Source: an uncultured Elusimicrobia bacterium (GTDB lineage: Bacteria > Elusimicrobiota > Endomicrobiia > Endomicrobiales > CAIRNS01). From it: 64,000 nt of DNA. This document shows positions 42,837 to 55,400 of this stretch, piece after piece (within the stretch, counting starts at the first letter, position 1; the number at the start of each line of letters is the position of its first letter). The translations under genes were made by a program, and so were the position numbers. The notes under the pieces are model-generated. The model did no database searches. It worked only from the letters and a program-made list of their open reading frames with translations, and was not told the DNA's origin. The stretch is from assembly GCA_903880015.1 (NCBI GenBank), contig CAIRNS010000007.1, forward strand, positions 62,001-126,000, read 5' to 3'.

Positions 42837-43484
42837 ATGAACTTCTCAGCGAAGAACTCACCATCAGGGCTGGCTTTGCGCAGAGCACTTGCGGGGCTCA
42901 CCGTTTTCTGTATTCTGGCGAACGGTTTGTCGCCGCGATTTGCCATACAGGAAGATGATTTTGCGGTGGCCTCACAGATTGCTGCGACACAATCCCAGCT
43001 TCTTCAGTTTTTTATTTTAGCGACACTTCCGGTCAGTATCGTCGAAGGATTGATGAATACAGGCACAGCGGTGCCGAGTTCGCGCCCGCATCATGCAAAG
43101 AATACGGAAAAAAATTCGGCTAATACCTCTGCTGATTATTCGCTGGTGTCCGTGCAGAAGAACCTGAACATCAATCGTCACGGTGGATTACATACGCTTC
43201 TCCGCGACTATACGCAGCTGGCGGGGCTGTTCCGGTCGTGCCAATTTTCCGTCGATAACCTTCAATCGCGTGCCGCGCCGCCGTTAGGTGTCGGATTATG
43301 CATGCTGTTATTCTTTTTTCTGCTTCCCCGCAGTGGTCTCGACGATAATGCCCGCCGTATTTCTCTTGGTAATTTTTATGCCCGGTTCGTGTCAACGAAT
43401 CGGGTTTTTTCTTTGTTTATCGTCCGTGTGGTTCCCATCCCCGTTAGGGAACTGACCGGCGGATTTTTGCGGAGGGGGTCATGA
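42837..43484 (+). CDS. Hypothetical 215-residue membrane protein coupled to the giant gene
   Basis: A protein of unknown family with two or three hydrophobic segments (ALAGLTVFCILANGLS at about 18-33, LLQFFILATLPVSIVEGLM at about 53-71, GVGLCMLLFFFLLP at about 152-165) and a basic C-terminus rich in Arg. Its stop overlaps the giant gene's start (ATGA at 43481), so ribosomes probably pass directly from one to the other, and GGAGGGGG inside its end serves the giant gene. It could be an assembly or anchoring partner of the giant protein, but this rests only on position. Confidence 0.6.
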   Translation: MNFSAKNSPSGLALRRALAGLTVFCILANGLSPRFAIQEDDFAVASQIAATQSQLLQFFILATLPVSIVEGLMNTGTAVPSSRPHHAKNTEKNSANTSADYSLVSVQKNLNINRHGGLHTLLRDYTQLAGLFRSCQFSVDNLQSRAAPPLGVGLCMLLFFFLLPRSGLDDNARRISLGNFYARFVSTNRVFSLFIVRVVPIPVRELTGGFLRRGS

Positions 43485-46400
43485 AGATCACTGAATTTTT
43501 AAATCTGAGCGTGAGCGACGCATACCGCGCCACCGTCCGATCGATGTCTCGCTGGGCGCAACGGATTGGTTGTATGCGCCCGATTGCGGTAGTGACCCTT
43601 TCTTGTTTCATCGTTACGGGTGTTTTCGGGCAGGTTCTTGCATCTATAGCCGACGACCGTCAGACGCTCGAACAGTTTCGCCAGATGGTCGGGCCGGCAA
43701 CCATTCCCACTACTTTGGGCAGAATCACTGCCGCCGCCAATCTGGGCAGCAGGGAAGTGATTATCAATATCCAGGACCTGCACTGCAGTCCCGAGGTCCA
43801 GAAGAATATCAGCCAGATCATCGAACTGCTTAACGCCAAAGGGCGGGTTTCGACGATATACCAGGAAGGTGCGTGGGGAACAGTTAATGTGTCTTGGGCT
43901 GACGCGATTACTGATGGGAAACTGCGCACCAAGGTAGTTGAGGGACTTCTCAGCCAGGGTGAATTGACCGGTGCGGAATACTACTGCTTGCAGAAGGGCA
44001 AAAAAGGGCTTATTACCGGTATTGAAGACAAAAAAATATACACCACCAATGTGGCGCGCCTTGACGCCGTCATGGAAAGCAAAGAAGCAATCGAGCAAGT
44101 CATCGGAAAGATGGAGCTCGGTGTAGAACAGATTGTGCCGGTTTATACCGGGGTCAGGAACCGCCGCCTTGAAGATAAGATACGGGAATACAAATCCGGC
44201 ACCATCGATTCCCGTAAGTTTTACCGCTTTGTCCAGAAGCAGGGTGAAAAATCTGGCATTGATGTTGCCAGTTACCAGAACATCACAGCGTTCCTGGCGA
44301 TGGGTGAACAGGTCCGTTCCCTCAATTACAGTCAGATAAGCGTTGAGTTACAGAAATTCGTCGGACTCCTTAAAAAAACGCTTCCGTACAACGCATACAA
44401 AACCCTCGAAGAGAGCACGGATAACTTCAGCAAAGTTGACGAGCTTTATGCGTCCCTTGCGCGGATATCGGGTAAATACAATCTTAATCTTACCGCAAAC
44501 TACCCGCAGCTGGCACGGTTTTTTGAATATCTTGAGAAGAACCAGCGGGTAAACCCGCTGACGCTGGTACGCGAAGAAAAGAAGCTGGTGCGCGACATTA
44601 AGACGGCGCTGGCTGAACGCGACAGCGAAAAAGATATTGTCTTCCTTGCGGACTTCATGGGGGTTTACCGGGACTACTTCACCACCAAGATATCGATGGA
44701 CGACTACACCTATTTCACCCAGAACATAGACCGGTTCAACCATCTCTGGGCAAAGTACCGCAGCCGCGCGGACCTTGCCCGTCTTGCGCCGTATGCCGCG
44801 ACACTGCACGATTATTATGCAGCCAACCAGGAACGCACGATGGTGTTTTTACGCAACAGCATCGGCGACCGCCCGGTAGTTGCCTCAGCCGCCCCGCACG
44901 CAGGACCGCAGGGCATGGAAATGATTGCCGGCGCCGAGCGCGTAGTGGTGATGGTGAGCGGCGGATTCCACACGCAGGGATTTACCGAACTGTTGCGCGC
45001 GCGCAATGTTTCCTATGTTACCATCACGCCCAATGTGACCACCGATTTGGCCCCCGCGACTAAAGCATATAACACGCTCATTCACGAACAAGCGGTGCTC
45101 GCCGCGCAGGCGTTGGGCCCCCTGGTTATCGGGGAGAAGCCCACCGATGTCATTGCCCAGAAAGTTGCCGGCGTCGCGATAGCTGACCTTGTGTACCGGC
45201 AGAAAATGCCGATAGTTGACATTATTCGTCTTGTCACAGAGGTAATCGAGAATCTGGGCGTGCAGTCCCCGACCATCGCTATTGAAGTTTCCGGCGATGA
45301 GTTCACCTTCACGATAACGGTTCCCGGCCGAGTCATGGTTCTGCGGTGCGGCAAGACCGGCGCTATTACCAATGCATCTGTCACCATAGGCGCGCAGACA
45401 ACGACCCTGCGTTCAGCTTCCCGCGCAGCCCGCTTTGCGCAGACCATCGCCGGGACGGCATGGTACACCCGGATAGCCGGCTGGTACCGTTCAGTAATCA
45501 ACGCCTTCACCCCGGCCGCCCGCCGGTTGGTAAATGAAGATGCAGTTCTGTCGATAACGACTCTTGAGAAGAATGTCATCCTCAATGGCGATGATGGACG
45601 AAGCGCCCTTGAAAAGATTTTCACGAACAACCAACAGCGCAGGGGCACCGTATGGGTCATTCCGGGGACTGATCATGATTTTGAAGATCTGCAATTTCTG
45701 ATAAACAAGGTGGGTATTGCGAAAAGCCTTACATATAACGATTCCTTCGGGAACCTCATCGTCTATTTCCCTGCGGGGACAAGTAACCCGGCACTGAATA
45801 ATCTCCGCAAAAATATTACGGACCGCGTGCCTCAGTCGGTTAATCTGGCGAAACTTCCCAACCAAGTGCGCCTCAATTCGCTCGCCCCCAGTGATTATAT
45901 TAATGCAGTTGTGCTGATAGCTGTCGGCGACCAGCAGGACCATGATTCCCGAGACCCGATAATCGTGGCATGCAAAGATGCGTTCATAACCATGCTCACA
46001 AATTGGGGGCTAACCTGGGACGGCGATACCCGGTGGTTGTTCCAGTTGCGCGGGGCAGCCAGCATGTTGGCCGGCAAGTATGTACTGCTTGCCACCGGCG
46101 GCGGCAAGACATTCGTTGTTATCACCGCATGGGCGAAGCTTTTAGGACAGTGGGAAATAGCCCGTGCGAAAGAAGCTTCAAGAATACTTCCCGTTGAAGA
46201 GCAACAGGTAAAAGATGCGGGGAAGCTACCGGCGAAACCGCGTCCGGGGGTGATGGTATGGACAGCAAACTATAATCTGGCCGAGCGCGACGCTATAACA
46301 GCAAGTCAGGCCGCAGCACTTCTGCCGCACAATCTTCTGGGTGTAAAACAATTTTCCGGGACAGATATAAAAACGGGCGAGCTCATTTCCGGGGTTCCCG

Positions 46401-49400
46401 TTGGATTCATGGTGAAAGGGTCTAAAGCCGAGGATACAAGCAAGATCTTCATCAACGGGCGCGAAGTTAAGATTGATGGCGTTATTGAAAATCGCAAATG
46501 GATTTATGCCAATTGCGATGTCATCTATACCAAGGCGGAGCAATCCCTGTGGGATGCGGAGACCGAGGCGGTTGCTGATAAGATGGGCGACCGGGACCAG
46601 ATGAAACGGAACTGGTTCATTCTCGCTGATGAAGCCCATACCGTAACCGATTTACAGGGTGCGAACCAGTATACCCGCACCGGCGGTCAAGAATTGCCGA
46701 GCGCCCGCCTACGCCTCTCAGCGCAGCAGACGGCGGCTGCGCTTGCTACTGAAATCTTCAAGAGTAATTTATATACCGACGATTCAGATAAACACGAGTT
46801 TGGTCTCACGAGAGCGGGAGCGCGCCGGTCGCGTCAAGTTTTTGACGATGCCCGTAAGAGTGTAGCCGCTGAGACGGTAGAAGAATGGAACAATCTGGTT
46901 CACGATTTTTATGTCAATCCTGATAAACACCCCGGCACTATCATGGAACGCCTTGCCGCCGCGGCGGCTGCGGAAGAGCGTGAGATTCATGCAGGAATAA
47001 AGAGGTTTCAAGATTTAAAAGCAGTATCATTGAAAGATGCCACATCTGAAAAAGATAAAGTTGCGATTGAAGCGTTCTACGGTGCGTATACCGGGTTTGA
47101 TTCCGCAAATTTCCGTCGCGCGTATCTTGACAAGGCACAACGCTACTGGAGCAAGGGATTGTCCTTTGCAGCATGGGAAGGTTTGGTCAAAACGGCACAG
47201 AGTGCTTGTAATCTTGACACATTGTTCACCCCGGACTGGGTGGATGAGAAAATAAAAGCAGGAAAACTCAAATCCTATCGGCGCCAGGGTCGCGATTACC
47301 AGATCACGGAGGTTGGCGGAGTTCATAAGATCGGCATCATTCAGGGATTGACCGGGGAACTGGGCGCCAACCAGCGGTGGGGCAACGACTTGCATGCGGC
47401 CGTCGAAATCGCCAATGATATCACTCCTGAAGGTGAAAAATATACCTCGTCGCAATTGATGGTAAAGCAGTACTTGCGTTTAGATCATATCATTGGATTT
47501 GGAGCCGTATCAGGGACATTCGATCGCGATGTCATACGGGAAGTGTATGGACAGGAAGTGGTACGGGAAGGACTGCCGGGCCCTCTGCGTGAACGCTCAA
47601 AAACCAAAGATGAACTCAAGGCCCAGGCCAACCCGATGGTGATTGGCCGCTACATCTATGATACAAAACAGGAAAAAGACAAAGAAGTTATCACAACGAT
47701 AACATCGGTGCGTAAGCAGATGAAGCAAAGTTCTTTGTTGGTCAAGGTAGAATCTCCAATGGCTGCTCAGCAGTTGTATGATACTTTAATTAAGAACGGC
47801 ATTGATTCCCAGAACATTGTGACGGTGGATGCAACACATACGGATCTCAAGGCGCTCGACATTCTTGGCACAACGCCCGGTATGATAGGCATCGTGACCA
47901 ACCTTGCTGCGATCGGCGTAGATATAAAACTGCCGGGCGCGGTCAAGAGCATCGTGGCGTTGTCCACCTATGCTGACAGTTCTCCGCTGGAAGAGATTCA
48001 GTTCAGGGACCGCAGCGGCCGTTCGGGCGCTGTCGGGTATTACATTTCCCTGTGGTCTATGGAAGATGACATTTTCCTTCAAAACCCCGAAATGGGTGTT
48101 GAAGCGCAGGCGACCATCCGCAGGGGCAATCGTGGCGGAAAGCCCGACGAAAAGGCGGTAAGGGATCATTTAAAGGCAATCACCTTGGACCGGAGTGATA
48201 CATTGTTGGCGACCGGTTATGAAGGGGACGAAGCGTTCATACTGAGCCACTTGGGCGGGGACGGCAACCTTCTCATGGCCCCGGGCACGAAGATGATACG
48301 GGATGCTGACGGCAAACCGGTCAGGGCGAGTACAGCGGAAGGATTTGTCGATCAGTTGCGCCATGACCAGGCCCGCCAGCGCATTCGCCAGATGAAGACG
48401 CTTAATGCGGAAGATGCCATCATTCAGGCCCGCTGGAAAGTGCTTCAGTTACAGTACGATGCTTTGCTTGGCTCCGAAAAGACTGCGGACGAGGCGTTGC
48501 GCCCCTGGTTCACTGACAGGGAGCTTGCAACTCTTACCGTCGCAGACAAGGAAGCACTCCGGACATTTGCCCGCGGCGCTATCAAGACGCACTGGGAATG
48601 GTTCCTTAACTCCGTGCGTGAACAGCACCAGCGTATTGGACAGGGAAGCCGTTCGACCGCCGCACAAATGCTGGGACTGGATTCCGATGTTACTCTGGCG
48701 ACCGGGATCGACAAAGCGTTCTGGAATATGCAGTTGTCGCTGGAACAGAACATGCGCGCGCTGGCTTCAGCCAGGCTGCAAGCACAGAATAAAAAGAAGC
48801 TCTCAGTAAAACTTTCGCTGCCCGGCGATCTGCTGAAAAATGCAGGGTTTGGCTTTGTCGCCACGGTTTTGCGCGTCGGCGGATTCATTCTGCCCCTTAT
48901 CCTGACCGCTCTGGGTGTCAGTGTCTTTCCTGCACTGTTTCCGATAGTATCTCTTGCTTTTGGCACCGCCCATGGATTGCTGATAGCGAATGTCCTGACA
49001 CTACTGATGGTCGTAGGGATTGTCGTGCTCAAAAAACTCTTTATTGACCGCATTAATGAAAGCCGCAGCCCCGGAAAAGCCTTTAAGATGTTCACGGGTG
49101 GTACCCGCAGCGCGGAAACTCTAGGCCGAGCCGGTGCTGATTTCCCTTTCATGATTGGGAATAATTACACGACTACCGCAACAGCGTTCGGTATAGGGGC
49201 TGTGATCATTTCTCTGCTCTTCCCTCAAGCCGCATTTTTAGCAGTTGCAGGGCCGTTCGTCGTCACCCTGGGATTGGCCGTGTCGTTGATGGTTGTTGTT
49301 ATCGGCCGGGCAGACCTCAAAAAAGTTACAACAGTTTCGGTGGGCAGGACCCAGCGTTTCACCGCGGGTATGCTCGCGGGCGTGCTGATGGTTAGCGGAG

Positions 49401-52400
49401 CCGCGGTGGCAGTTGCTATGGCTATCGGTGGTATGGTGACTATTCCGGTCGCTGTGCTGATTGGCGCCGGTATCGCGGGTGCGGTCATACTGGGGATATA
49501 TGTGCTTCCCACGCGCGCCGGTATTGACCAGACGCTTAACATTCATACCGCGGCATGGGGTGTTTCCGCCGGTGGTGCAGCCGCTGTAGCTGCCATTGCC
49601 ATGGCGCAGTGGCTCGGTATTGCAAGCGTGGTTGCCTTCACCCAGTATGCTTTTGCGGTTGCCATTTTGGCCAGCATCGTAGCAACTGTGATGATGTTCA
49701 GGATTATCAGTTATTACCGCGCACCGGCGTTTAGCCAGGGCCGTATCGGTTCGATCCAAACATTAGGCACAACACTTCGGGATGTGATGGAATCAAATAT
49801 TCTCAAGGTTCTGTTTGCGTTCAGCGGTATCGCATTCATTGGAGGAGTACTAACCGGCACTGTTGCTGCGACCCCGTTGCTGATCGGTCTGATGGTTGCC
49901 TTGCCGATAATCTTAGTTGTGCTTGCACTTTGGAAACCGAAGTATCTGTTGATATTCACCGGCGTGCTAACACTAAGCGCTATGGCCGCAGGCAGAGTTC
50001 ATGCCGAGGATCCTCCGCCAACGACGGAACCGACCCAGCCGCCTGCGCCGACTGACGAACCGACCCAGCCGCCTGCGCCGACTGACGCACCGACCCAGCC
50101 GCCTGCGCCGACTGACGCACCGACCCAGCCGCCTGCGCCGACTGACGCACCGACCCAGCCGCCGACTCCGACTGAGGCTCCGACCCAACCGCCTGCACCA
50201 ACTCCTACGGTAACTCAGGAGCCGACTACAACGGCCGTGCCTACTATTACAGCAGTGCCGCCAACAGTTACTCCCGTGCCCTCAGTTGAACCTATTACTG
50301 ACGATGCTTTGATAGATGCTTTTATCGATACTGTGGTTGCGGCTGGAGCAACGGCTGATGTAGTATACTGGCTTACACAAAAGGGCATTGGGGGTGTGAC
50401 AGAAGACAATCTCCGCGCCAAGGCCGATGCTCGTGCATATTTACTTTCCCAAATTCAAGTACATCCTGACAATCTTCTCCAGATTATTCATGACGAGGTC
50501 ATAGCTATGAGGGCGGCCGAGACCCCGGTAGCAACTCCTACTGAGCTGCCCGTTACAGCTACTCCCGTGCCCTCAGCGACCCCCTCGGCAACGCCCTCTG
50601 CTACGCCCCAGGTGAACGATTTTAGCTATATGATTTTGGCGTTCACCCAATATGCCGTCGACTCAGGATATGTCATCCCGATTAAGACCATTACGGGGAT
50701 TGATGTAATGAATTTGACGACGGAAACAGTAAATTATATTGTCACAACCTATTTTAATAACGATCTCACTACCGATGTAATTGGTGTGGCGGAGGATATC
50801 GCAACCCAGTATTACGACAACCTATACTCCTTGTTTTTGTCCAGTTTAAAGCCAGCACAGAAAGCGCACTCAACCATCGATCTTAACGATAAAGCATTAA
50901 TCATTTCGAGTATCCTTAAAAATGGAAATGTTCCCCGTGAGGACGGTGATGTGTCTCTGATACAGACATACTATTTGCAGAACTATCAGACAGCACTTGA
51001 TCCTGATGTTCGTGCATTTTCATTGTCAGTCACATCGACGATAAACGGTGCTGACGCAGTCAATCGCTATTGTACTGCACACGGGATGACGATTGGTGAT
51101 TGGAATAACCTTACTGATGATGAGATTCTGTGGCTCAAAACCAATATCATCGTTGTCTCCGGGACTACTGCCGCCACCTCTGTTGAGGACATCCAGATAC
51201 TCGATTTCGTCGCGCAGGTACATGCTGATGGCGTATTCTCTGCGCGTGGGACAACTGCCGCTGCAGATGTATTGGCGTATTTTACAAACGCCAATAATAC
51301 CGCCGTTGATGTGAGCAATCTCAGCCCTGAAGGCCGAGCTGTTCTGCTTGCATATATCAAAGCGAATCCCTCAAGCGTCAACAGTGGATTAATCGTTCTT
51401 ATCCGGGCGGCGGCAAATGACCTTGTGAACACCGCGGACCGCACCCAGGTAATGGCATGGATTGCCGATGTGTTTGCAAACAATAACGATCCATTGTTTG
51501 CCCCGCATACATACGCCTATGCAGTCAACTATGCGTATGGCATATCGCTGACGGCGGCCGACATGATTCTGACTGATGCGCAGGTTCAGGATATAAAAAC
51601 CCGCATTATTTGGGATTCTAACTCCGGCTGGTTGAGGTATCCCCTGCTAAAAAGCGCCATCGCCGAGCGCGTCCGATTGCCCAGCAAAATCAACGATCTC
51701 TATCAACTGGCGCTAAGTGCTGCTGCGACAGATGCCATAAAATATATGACGGGTATTGATCTGGTAACGCTTGCAGCCGGCTCCGCACAATTTGCGCTTA
51801 ATCAATACGAAGCGCTTATTACTGCCAGCGATCCGACACTGCAGAAACTGATTGATCTTATCAGTACAGACGGATTTGATGGTGCATCATTTGTAACAGC
51901 AGTTAAAAATGAGCAGGACCTTGCCATTTTCATCCGTGACAATGCCATTGTCAAAAAATATATTGAGGATAAATTTTTGGCTGAATATGGTGCTATCTTC
52001 AATGGAAATGACTTGACAGTTCGCGGGCGTGACCTCATCAAGATGCTCGCGCATCCGGCAACCCCAGTGCCCATAGCTGACTTGAAAGCGTCACTATCCA
52101 TAGAGGGAGATGTCTATGATCTCTATCTCAACAATCAGGATGTCAAACAATACATCGATGCTTTCCGCGGCAGTGATTCAGTGTTTGCGTATATCGAAAA
52201 GGTTGCCCATCCGGCAACTGGTGCTTTTGATAGGAATAAATTCCTGGCCCAGGCCGCCATATATGCCTATTATCTTTCACATCCCGAGGTGCAGGGGTAT
52301 TTCGATATGAAAGCCGGAGGCAACCTTAAGATCTTCATCGAGAAGGCGGCAAGTCCCAGGGATCGTAAAACCGGGAATCCTCTTGACCTCACGACTGATC

Positions 52401-55400
52401 AGATCATCGCTGGTTTGGCCAAACAGGCGCAGGTGTACAATGATACTCAGTACACGAACCCGCAGACCGCTGACCAACAAAACATAAAGGTCCTCATCGA
52501 CGAAGTGATATTGCCGTATGTTCGGACCCTGACCAGTGTCTGGGTCTACCCGATAGAAACTGTTGGTGATCTCTTTGAATTCATCGCGCAGCCGGAGACC
52601 GGCGTGTATTCCTATCAGGCACTGATTGACCAAGGAGCTATATACGCTGAGTATAGCAATAGCACGAATTCAAAAATGAAAGTACTTATGGATGATTTGG
52701 TGAATGTATATCACGAGGCGCCTTCACTCAAAGTCCTCATAGAAAACATGGCATCGCCGGCCACAGGGACATACTCTCTGCCCGATTTGCTGAAAGTGGC
52801 GGTTATTTACGATTATGTCAAGAACGACGCAGATGCGATGGACTATGTGAAGAACTATCTGGTGCCGGGAAAGGGGATAAAGTTCGTTAAAATCATCGAG
52901 GGTATTGCATTGCCGGCGACACCCCCAACGACGGGGACATCGCTGGATGCTTTCAAGACGATTGTTGAGGCATATTCATATGTGAAGGCGACGCCGGACG
53001 CGATGGACTATGTGACCACCCAGTTGATGCCCGAGAAGAACAAAAAGTTTTATGAGATTATCGAAGGTATAGCATTCCCGGCGACACCCCCAACGACCGG
53101 GACATCGCTGGGTGCTTTCAAGACGATTGTTGAGGCATATTCATATGTGAAGGCGACGCCGGACGCGATGGACTATGTGACCACCCACTTGATGCCCGAG
53201 AAGAACAAAAAGTTTTACGAGATCATCGAAGGTATTGCATTTCCGGCCCCGACGACTCCCCCGGCCACTGAGCCAGCGCTGGAGGGGTTCAAGAAGATTA
53301 TTGAGACCTATTCTTTCGTTCGCTCGGACGCCTATGCATTGAAATATATTACGGATGTAATCATCCCGGAAAAGAATAAGAAATTTTACGAAATTATTGA
53401 GGGGATCACCTACCCAGAGACTAAGCCGGCTAGCGGGACTTCTCTGGGCAACTTTAAACTACAGGTAAAAATATACAAACTGTTCATAACCGATGACGGC
53501 GTTAACAAGTATATCAGATGGAAGCTTTCATCCAGTGGGCTTGTTCTTTCAATCATGCAATGGGTTGAATATTCCGCGAACCCCCAGGATGAAGCAGGGA
53601 AACCATACTCGACTTCTGATGACGCAATCATCACTGGCCTGGTCAATGAGGCAGATGCCTACGATGCAGTTGAGGCGAATGGCTTGTGGGATTATGTCAG
53701 CTGGTTGGCCGGTGCTGATGGAAAAAAATTATACCAGATAATCGAATACTTTGCTCACCCCAAGGATCGCAAGACCCATCTTGATATCCCATATAACCGA
53801 CAGAGTATTATCAATGCTGGAAAGGTGTTTCATGAGTACAATAGCAATCCCGATGTCAAGGCATACATGGACTGGTTGAACATTCAACCCGGTCAGCCAA
53901 ACAACCTTCCTATACTCATTGAGTATATGGCAAATCCCGAGAATGAGTTGGGCGAGAAAGTAGCGTTCAGTCTCGCGAGTATCCAAACCCAGGCATATGT
54001 ATACAAGTTATACGCTGCAAATACTTCGGGTGCGAAGGGGTATATCGAATGGCAGGCGGGTAAGAAAGACAAGCCAATCTACCGGATTATCGAATATATT
54101 GCTAACCCGAAGGTTAATGGAAAATTGGATTCGTTTAATGAGAGCAATTTCCTGCGCGAAGCGACGATTTTTATGGCAATCCAGTCGGATGGAACTCTTC
54201 TCAATTTTCTCAATCGATATGAAGAAGTGCAGGGTGAAGGGTTCGACAGTAAGGGTGAGGCATGGCCAACACTGATCTCCAACTTGGCAAATCCTTATTA
54301 TAAGGGAACGCGTCTTGACAAGACCGCCGACCAAATCCTTGAGGGACTGCGCGCGGAAATGGATTTGGAAGGAGCATTGAGCTCCAGTGGCCTTGCCGGA
54401 TGGCTTGGGTTAGGGGGCACACAGGTGCTTACCAAAACCTATCGTGAGTTCATGGAAATGCTGCTGTATCCCAGCGCTACGGCGCCAATGAGGAGTGTTG
54501 ATCAGATTATCACCAACCTGGAACTCAAACGGACGGTGTGGAATCGTTTGAATGCGACTGAATCCGGCCGCCGCCTGGAGTTGCTTGACCGACGGATCGG
54601 GAATCTTGCCAATGTGCAAGGATCTTTGGATGGACTGCAAGCGCTGATAGATGGAATCCGGTATTACAGCTCCTATGATCCGCAGTTTGTGGTTGGGGCT
54701 ACGAACGAGCGTCCTGAGTGGGTTGGCAAGTCGGATACGGACATTGCCGAGGCCATCGCTATCGATATCGATGCGAAGTATTTCCTCCTGATGAAGAGCG
54801 AAACACGAAACACCGCGGGAAAACTTTTGAGCGCGACATTCAATCAGTCGCTCATCGATGCCTACAACTACCTGATGAAGAACGAGATTGATAAACCCAA
54901 GCTGTTCAAGGATGCTCAAGGCAAACTCATCCAGTTGCCATCAGCAGCTGACCTTGCCGAAGGAAAGCTCAATGCCGACCAGATGCGGGTTCTTTCCTAT
55001 CTGCTATACGACGAGAAGGGCGTCGCGTTATATCGTGACTTTGATGAGAACGGGGTAAAGTACCCGGGAGTGGTCCCGCCACTCACTGAGGCGCGCGAAA
55101 AATCCGTTATCGGAATCATCACGGCGTCAGTAATACGGAAATATTATCTGGAAACGCGGGAGCCGCAAACGCCCGGGCTCGTGCAAACCCTGTTCAACGG
55201 GGAGATTGATCTGACTTGCAAAGACCCCGCAAAATATTGGCCGGTCTTCAACGAAGACGGGACCCCAAGCAATGTGGTTTATCTGACTATTTTTGATAAA
55301 GACGGCAAACCGACCACCGTTAAGGATTATGTTGTTTCCGTAAACGGTCGATACTACCGGGTGTATGTCCCGATTAGCCTTCGGGCCGGCATCAAGGAAT

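Noticed and set aside
50027-53460. Direct repeats that might suggest a CRISPR array
   Set aside because: The 30-bp and 165-bp units are in frame, contiguous and without unique spacers, and they code for a Pro/Thr linker and helical units.
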